A DNA stretch of 23,295 bases, from contig JBHJMP010000638.1 of assembly GCA_043381765.1 (NCBI GenBank), forward strand, positions 1 through 23,295, read 5' to 3'. A program made the translations under genes and the position numbers. Under the pieces are notes generated by a model that worked only from the letters and a program-made list of their open reading frames with translations, did no database searches and was not told the DNA's origin. The DNA comes from Collodictyon triciliatum. Taxonomy: Eukaryota > CRuMs. Below are positions 17,340 to 23,295 of this stretch, piece by piece. Position 1 is the stretch's first letter; every line of letters begins with the position of its first letter.

Positions 17340-20300
17340 ATGGACACAGGTGAAATCAAACCACGTCCAGACAGAGACGAGTCAGAAGGCTCTGAAGAGC
17401 TGCGTACGGAGGTTGAAGAACAACATGTTCAAAGCAGCAGCGATCTGTCGCACTCAGAACCGCACCGCACATTCAGCCTCACCAACTGGGAGCAAATGCC
17501 TCTTCTGCAAGGCTGGATTCAGCACGAGGCAGAAAGGAGAGAGTCCCAATTGCTACCAGGCTTCTGCGCTGGTTCACAGCCAACTCCAGGTTCGCCCTCG
17601 ACCCCTGGTCAGAGACATCGCACGCGTTGGCTTCGAAGCGTGGCTTACCTCTTTACAGACCGAATGGAGCTGTACCAAGGAGAACTGGGTGCCGGCGGAG
17701 TATTGCGAGGTACATGGCGCCTATCAGATTATGCCAGTGTCACACGCGCGAGTCACTACTCACAGGCACATCCTTTCTGCATCTCGCTGCATCCAAGAGA
17801 CTGTGACTGCCCGGCCGATTGCACGAGTACCAGACCCTCTGAGCATGATGCTGGTGATAAACTATCTGACGAGTGCACAAGTACCGGGGACTGTGTAGAT
17901 AAAGAGCAGTCTCCAAAGTTGACCTGTGGTGGCCGAAGAACACTATACAATGTAACAAAGGGGCACTGCTTTTTTGAGCCCCAAGCAGAGGCATCTTACT
18001 GGCTCTATCTGCTTGAAATTATCATTGGGCTCCAAAATGCAAATCCTGTGCCGCTGCATCCTTCTCAAATAGCCCGAATCCTCCGAGATGTTCTCCAGAA
18101 ACCTGAAAAATCTTCATCCGGATCAAAAATAAAACAGACATCCGAAGAGCATGATGCTTCCCATGGAGACCAGAAATTGCAGAGCAGCGTGCCGCCAAAC
18201 TTAATTGACTCTATTCCTTTGCATAATTTGTTCAAGAACTCACTTCACCCCATCGCAAACCAGAATCGGTGGCAAGGAATATGCCTCAGCCTACCACCTG
18301 ATATTGCTGCAGTGCTGGACCTTGAGACCTCCGTGCCCTCAGATGGCTTGCAATTCTCGTCCAATGCTAAAGGCACGCTGCAAGACACATATAGCCCAGG
18401 AAAAATAGGTGATAGGCGAACAGGGTTGGATTCTGATTACGATTCTAATTTGCACTGTAGCACCACCCAAAGAAAAGACGACTTTCATTTCGACGGCATC
18501 ATATTTGTTTTAAGAGGGGATGCTTGGCAGTCAGTCGAAACAAAAGCTGATCGATCTGGACTGAATCTTAGGGGCTGCCTACTGCCTTGGGAACGGGTTC
18601 GTTCAAGCCAAACTTTTCAGTTTGAGATCAACCTGCCACCTAAGCCGCACAATTCTCTCATATCTTGTGTGTTAAACATATGGGAGCAAGAGGCACCCCA
18701 AGCTGACCCTCCTTTGACCAAAGACATCAAAAATTCGACATATCCATCATCATCACCACCAGCGTCTCATTCATCGCCCGATTCTTCTCCGATCCCGGTT
18801 GTTACATCATCGCCTCCCCCTACATCGTTTTCTCAATCATATGTAGAAAACAACACTTATCGGGGATACCCCGTCCTAGTCCACGACAAAAACTGTACTG
18901 ACTGGCTAGATACCATACGTTGGTTTGCATGGCGAGATTGGAACGACGAATACCAAGATATGATAGAATGGCTCCGCTCTGCCCAATGGCACGAAAAATC
19001 ATCAAAACTCATTTACGAAGGTTCTTGTCATCTTCTCTCAGTGCATTTAGATTTTCAACAATCTTGCCACCAAATCCTCAAAAAAATTATGGATGGAAGC
19101 ATGGAGCCGTCTCTTCCTCCAACATTCCCGGAGGGGTATTCTACTCATGCTGTGAAAATTAATATTCCAAAAGAGAAATTCGGAGCTAATTCCATTATTA
19201 GTCCAAACTTTGAATCACCATCAAACCCAAGCTCAGACCCAATCCCTGTCTTGAATCAAACATCAACACCACCACATCTGTTATCTGGATCCAACTCTGA
19301 GCCCATACCTCGGCAACAAAAATTTTCGACAGGTCTTATCTCTGATCCCCTGTCTGATTCGAACCTTATGGCCGACCCTTGTTCTATCATCAAGACAGAC
19401 TCAAACCTAAATTTGGAGCAAAGGATAACCGAAGATATAAATATATCGTATAAGTACTTCCGTCACCGTGACATTTGTTGCCAAGTCGCATGCTTAAATA
19501 AGCCAGAATCCTGCTCTTCCATTGCTGCTCGCAAGATTTTAACAGATCAGTTCCGCTCTGTTTTAGCAATCGAGGAATCTATCAGACAAAATTGGAGAGA
19601 GCTTTCTTCATTCCAAGATCCTTCCTCAAAAAAGTTTATTCCAAAGCAAGGGTTATTCCCGCAATTGGCTGTCCTTATGGACTACGCTGGTATCCGATTC
19701 TACTTTTTTGCCGACCCTGGATACTCGCACCCTGCCTCCAGTCTGGTATATGACACAGCAGCCACTTCCATGGATTCTCAAGCGACAAATATGATTTTTC
19801 ACGAATATTTACGCAGAATAGGGATGCGATTAAATTTGTTAGGACGCTTAGAAAATGGACGATGGTCTTATGGTCCCTGTTGCTCCCGTGGTTATAGGTA
19901 ATTTGCCAGGCTTTGCACATTTTTTTTATTCAGAATGTTTCAACACATTTAAAAGGAAGAAACCAGAGCATTCGAAATAATACATTTCATTTGACTTATC
20001 TATTCCCTGGCACTCAACTCGCTCATTTTCCATCAATACTTTTTTTTATCCCACTGTATTACCTCATATTGGTACGTTGATATCATTTTTTTTTTGTTCT
20101 CAATTTTTTTTTATTATAGTTAATAATAAGTGTAATTCTTTATGTATAGATGCCCAGATGACCGACATTATATTTACCACACCGAAAATCTTTTACCAAT
20201 TCAAGACATTCAAACTGTCCATGAGTATGCCATAAATTCTTCTATCAAATCTACGCATATTCCTCGATTTCGCCCCGAGTTTCTAAGGTCTTATCCGGAG

Positions 20301-22685
20301 CCCTTATCAAATGTTGGATGTGACGTTAGATTTGTTGATGAAAAAATGGAGACAAAGTTGGCAGAGTCCATTCGACAAAGAGCAACATTGTACTTAATCA
20401 ACGAAAGAATTTTCCATTTTGTTCATTCTCTAACAGAAGAAATGAAGTGGCCGATATCCACATCGATGCATTTGATGGGCATTAACATTCGTTACCTCGG
20501 TAGAGTTTTGCAGATTTTAGCTTCTCGACAAGATAGAATATCAAGATACTGGGTTCCAAAAATTGCCACCGAAATCACGCGGCGTTCGTTGAAAATCGAA
20601 GGAAGAGGGCTGTTTCTCAAGTCACCTGCGCAAGATTCTCAAAATTTGAAAAAATTGGCGTTCGGTTTCTTCATTCAATTTCTTGGTTCTGACGGGCCCA
20701 CTTTCTGTATTGATGTAGTATGGAATACATTTCAATTTTTTTCAGACCTTCCGCCCATGGACAAAGAAGATTTTATCAGACATGTTGATATGAATGTTGT
20801 ATTCGAGGGTGTTATAGCAGACCTTGGAATTCAGCTAAACCAACAAGCAGTTGTCTCACAGACCTTATCATCATACAATGACATACAACAAATTGCTCCT
20901 GTCATCAAAACAACATCTTATCCGATTCTCGAACAAGGTATATCAGCCATGGAGTTGAGTAGGCCTGAAAGAAAGCTGCTATCCGCTATATCTCAAGAGG
21001 CAAAGGCAATATCCATGGGACAGGCATTTTCATGCTTCAACCAAGTTCTATCTCAAAGTGGCATGTACCCAGAGTGTTTAATGATGCTCGGAATTTGTCA
21101 TAGATACAATAATGGTGTCAGCAAGGGAAAATATGAATTCGAAGCGTGTATAGCCAGTTCGGGATATCTGCCTGAAGCCATGGTCCAAATACTAGAGGTC
21201 CACTCCGAATCGTCCATAAGATCCGGACTAATATATTCGATGGGTTCTCTCATTCGAGGGTACGACACAGGCCACAAAATAGAAGATCGAGTTGCTCATC
21301 ACATTCACCGACTGACCCGCTCATCCCTTTCATCATCGATTATATCTCAAATCATACACGGCCTCCCTCGCTCGTACTCTCCTCGGACTGCTGCTGTGAT
21401 GGAGCTATCCAAAATGAAGCCAAATTTTCTGGATTTTTTCCTTTATCCCACCAATCTCTTGAATTCCAAAAAGGTGGACGACGAGACCATCCTGAGTCTC
21501 ATGTCTAATTTTTCAAACTTTCTGTCTTCAAAGTTTGTATTCCCAGCGATAGTCTCTCGTGTCGACAGAGACCCTTTGTCAATACTGCTTTTGGGTGCGT
21601 TTGCTCGGGCGATTCGGGTTTTGTGTGATTTTGAAATTATGAATCCAGATATTAAGATTCTATTCACACGCCGAATTATGGAAGACGGTGGGTCTCTTGA
21701 GTCTATCATTAAGGTTATCAACTCTGCAACCGTTGACTGTGGAGCCCTTGGGGGTGGCATCCCCCTGTCACCTTTGAATATGATCGTTGAGTACCATGCA
21801 GTTTATGCCTGCCTTCACTGCCTAGAAGATCCTGTGTGCTTTGATAAATTTGAGAGCTCTGGAATGGAAGCCTTGTGCCGCTCCCTTTTTCGAAGTGGAA
21901 GTTTTGTTCAAAGCCAGTTGATCATATCTGGGTTCAGTCGACTCTGTCGTCACCCTAGATTCCTGGATGTACTTGTCAACCACCCTGAATTGATTTCACT
22001 ATCCGCATCTTTGGCTTTTCACTCGATACCAGCAGTGGCGAGCTCTAGCTGGCATTTCTTGAATCGTTGCTCCAGAAGTACAATCGGACTTAATTTGTTT
22101 GCACAGGAGAATGTCTACATTGCCCTTGTTTGTCGTCGATATGGTATCCGTATATTACAAGATTGCGAGCACATCGGATATCTCAAGATGATATCCCGTT
22201 CTGGAGCTTTGGAGATGGAAAAGGCCCTCGTTGGTGAGGCCCAGACGTTCCTCCAATTCTTACTCCAACTCATCAAACCAAAGAACGATGCCCAGGACGA
22301 GGAAGAGGTGAAGTCATTAAGAAACCAAGTCATCTGTCAGCTTGGTGATATGAAAGTTCCATCAATTTTGATTCAAATTGGAATGGTTCTTTTGCGACCT
22401 TTGCTTTTCCACTCCATTAGTAGCCTCCTCTACACATTCCAGAAAACTTTACCCATGAGCGACTATTTCACTTCAATGACTCTACAACAGTTCATCATCC
22501 TTGGAAAACAACACTCGTTTGCAGGAACAGAGCGCCTTCTTGAGATTTTAATGAGCTTCGATGAAGACACTACATCGTCTACTCTTGAAGACTTTGAGCA
22601 TTCCTTGATTGTTACAGATAGGGGTACCGCAAGGTTGAGTTTCCTACCCGATACTTTTCCTGACATCCCGGACTTCTCCATTTAA
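17340..22685 (+). CDS. PH-like and divergent Clu-domain protein with helical C-terminus
   Basis: Two exons, 17340-19897 and 20150-22685, joined in phase (AG|A gives Arg853); 1,697 aa. The intron 19898-20149 has GT-AG ends. The start is the first in-frame ATG, in ACCATGG context. Residues about 52-232 look like a PH domain (LLQGWIQHEA, RWLRSVAYLFTDRMELY, SYWLYLLEII) with a Cys-rich insert. A Ser/Pro-rich region precedes the Clu-like core: RDWNDEYQDM (about 532), VHLDFQQS (568), LAVLMDYAGIRFYF (D781), SSLVYD, GYR-CPDDRHYIYHTENLLP across the splice, RFRPEFLRSYP and LMGINIRYLGRV (G963). These line up with CLUH/Clu1, RNA-binding proteins for nuclear-encoded mitochondrial mRNAs; the N-terminal Clu ubiquitin-like domain and TPRs are not evident. 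The rest (about 970-1697) is probably ARM/HEAT-like helices. Function is inferred only. Confidence 0.8.
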
Positions 22686-22863
22686 AGATATACAGGCATT
22701 TATTTCCCCAATTTATTTACTTAACTTAAATGACTTCTTGAACGGTCAAAAAAAAAAAAAAAACCAAGAAAAACCAAAAGACAAGACAAAACAAGAAAGA
22801 CACTTCCATATAACTTAAACGAATACAGGGGATAAAGTAATGACACAAACTATTATCAATTGG

Positions 22864-22869
22864 AATAAA
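22864..22869 (+). terminator. Poly(A) signal of the PH/Clu gene
   Basis: AATAAA, 179 bases after the stop codon, followed by a GT/T-rich stretch at about 22885-22925. Confidence 0.6.
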
Positions 22870-22977
22870 GCAAAAAGTCCAGGCGTGTTTTCATTCTGAC
22901 TTTTTTTTTTCATGTATTTTTTTTTTAAAAAAAGAAAACAAAAGAAATCATGAAGACCGACATCTGTTTATGATAAT

Positions 22978-22983
22978 TTTATT
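22978..22983 (-). terminator. Poly(A) signal of the partial right-edge gene
   Basis: AATAAA on the minus strand, about 95 bases past the stop at 23079-23081. It faces the plus-strand signal at 22864 across roughly 110 bases, a tight convergent arrangement like that of eIF4A and calreticulin. Confidence 0.5.
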
Positions 22984-23078
22984 TCGCCTATTCTGTCACA
23001 AAATTCGAGGGTCATGCTATATAAAAGTTGAGATAGGTGCACATGGTAGAGAGCAAACGCGAGTAGGGGAAGACACTA

Positions 23079-23295
23079 CTATGAAGATGCAACCACTGGA
23101 AAGAAGTCAGTGATAGTAAGTTGGTCAGGTGGGCGTCCCAACTGGTTGATTGGTTGCGTGGGTAGCAGGGGTTGGATATGCTGTGGGAGATATCGCACGA
23201 CACATTCCCACATCCCTCTTCGCTTGCGGTCAGAGTAGCGAAGAATGCGAGCGTGTTTCAGCAGGCTGTTCAGGAAGCTGTATTGCACGAGGCTC
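23079..23295 (-). CDS. 3' end of an unidentified gene (partial)
   Basis: The last 71 or so residues of a minus-strand protein whose upstream part lies beyond the window. The frame is open from the edge to TAG at 23079-23081 and looks more GC-rich and codon-balanced than the flanking DNA. It contains LNSLLKHARILRYSDRKRRG and MWECVVRYLPQHIQPLLP and ends DFFPVVASS. The downstream AATAAA supports a real gene end. I do not recognise the family. Overlapping minus-strand frames are less convincing. Confidence 0.45.
   Translation of the reverse strand, partial: SLVQYSFLNSLLKHARILRYSDRKRRGMWECVVRYLPQHIQPLLPTQPINQLGRPPDQLTITDFFPVVASS

Noticed and set aside
17740-17994. Minus-strand frames opposite the PH/Clu gene
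   Set aside because: Antisense shadows of a long, well-supported plus-strand coding exon.

Overview
This is nuclear DNA from a eukaryote. Every intact gene is interrupted by GT-AG introns or ends near an AATAAA-type poly(A) signal, and the proteins are eukaryotic: eIF4A, calreticulin with an HDEL tail, ankyrin repeats, a Clu-domain protein and a TKL-type kinase relic. The mix of large multidomain proteins and simple-sequence-filled introns suggests a unicellular protist, perhaps amoeboid, but nothing seen here fixes the lineage. A run of exactly 100 N (13356-13455) marks an assembly gap inside an intron.

Layout. 1-1083: A-rich simple sequence, then the 5' flank of eIF4A. 1084-3071 (+): a complete five-exon eIF4A gene (397 aa). 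3250-4981 (-): a complete six-exon calreticulin gene (402 aa), convergent with eIF4A; both look GC-rich. 4982-5690: intergenic with a (GGAAA)n tract. 5713-13970 (-): I reconstruct one 20-exon gene for a 1,540-aa protein. It has nine ankyrin-type repeats, a first acyl-adenylate (AMP-binding) module with a broken nucleotide loop and no C-terminal lysine motif, a roughly 220-residue disordered linker, and a second complete AMP-binding module. All 19 splice junctions keep the frame. 13971-14483: upstream DNA with a 12-bp minisatellite. About 14560-16445 (+): a decayed leucine-rich-repeat plus protein-kinase gene with several stops and frameshifts. 16446-17339: intergenic. 17340-22685 (+): a two-exon gene for a 1,697-aa protein with an N-terminal PH-like region, a divergent Clu domain and a long helical C-terminus. 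22978-23295 (-): the 3' end of another gene that runs off the window.

How the parts relate. eIF4A and a Clu-like protein both touch mRNA translation biology, and calreticulin is an ER chaperone, but there is no operon logic here; neighbours are probably independent. The most notable object is the ankyrin/double-adenylation gene: its first module looks like a pseudoenzyme fused to a probably active acyl-CoA-synthetase-like module, with ankyrin repeats likely targeting it to a partner.
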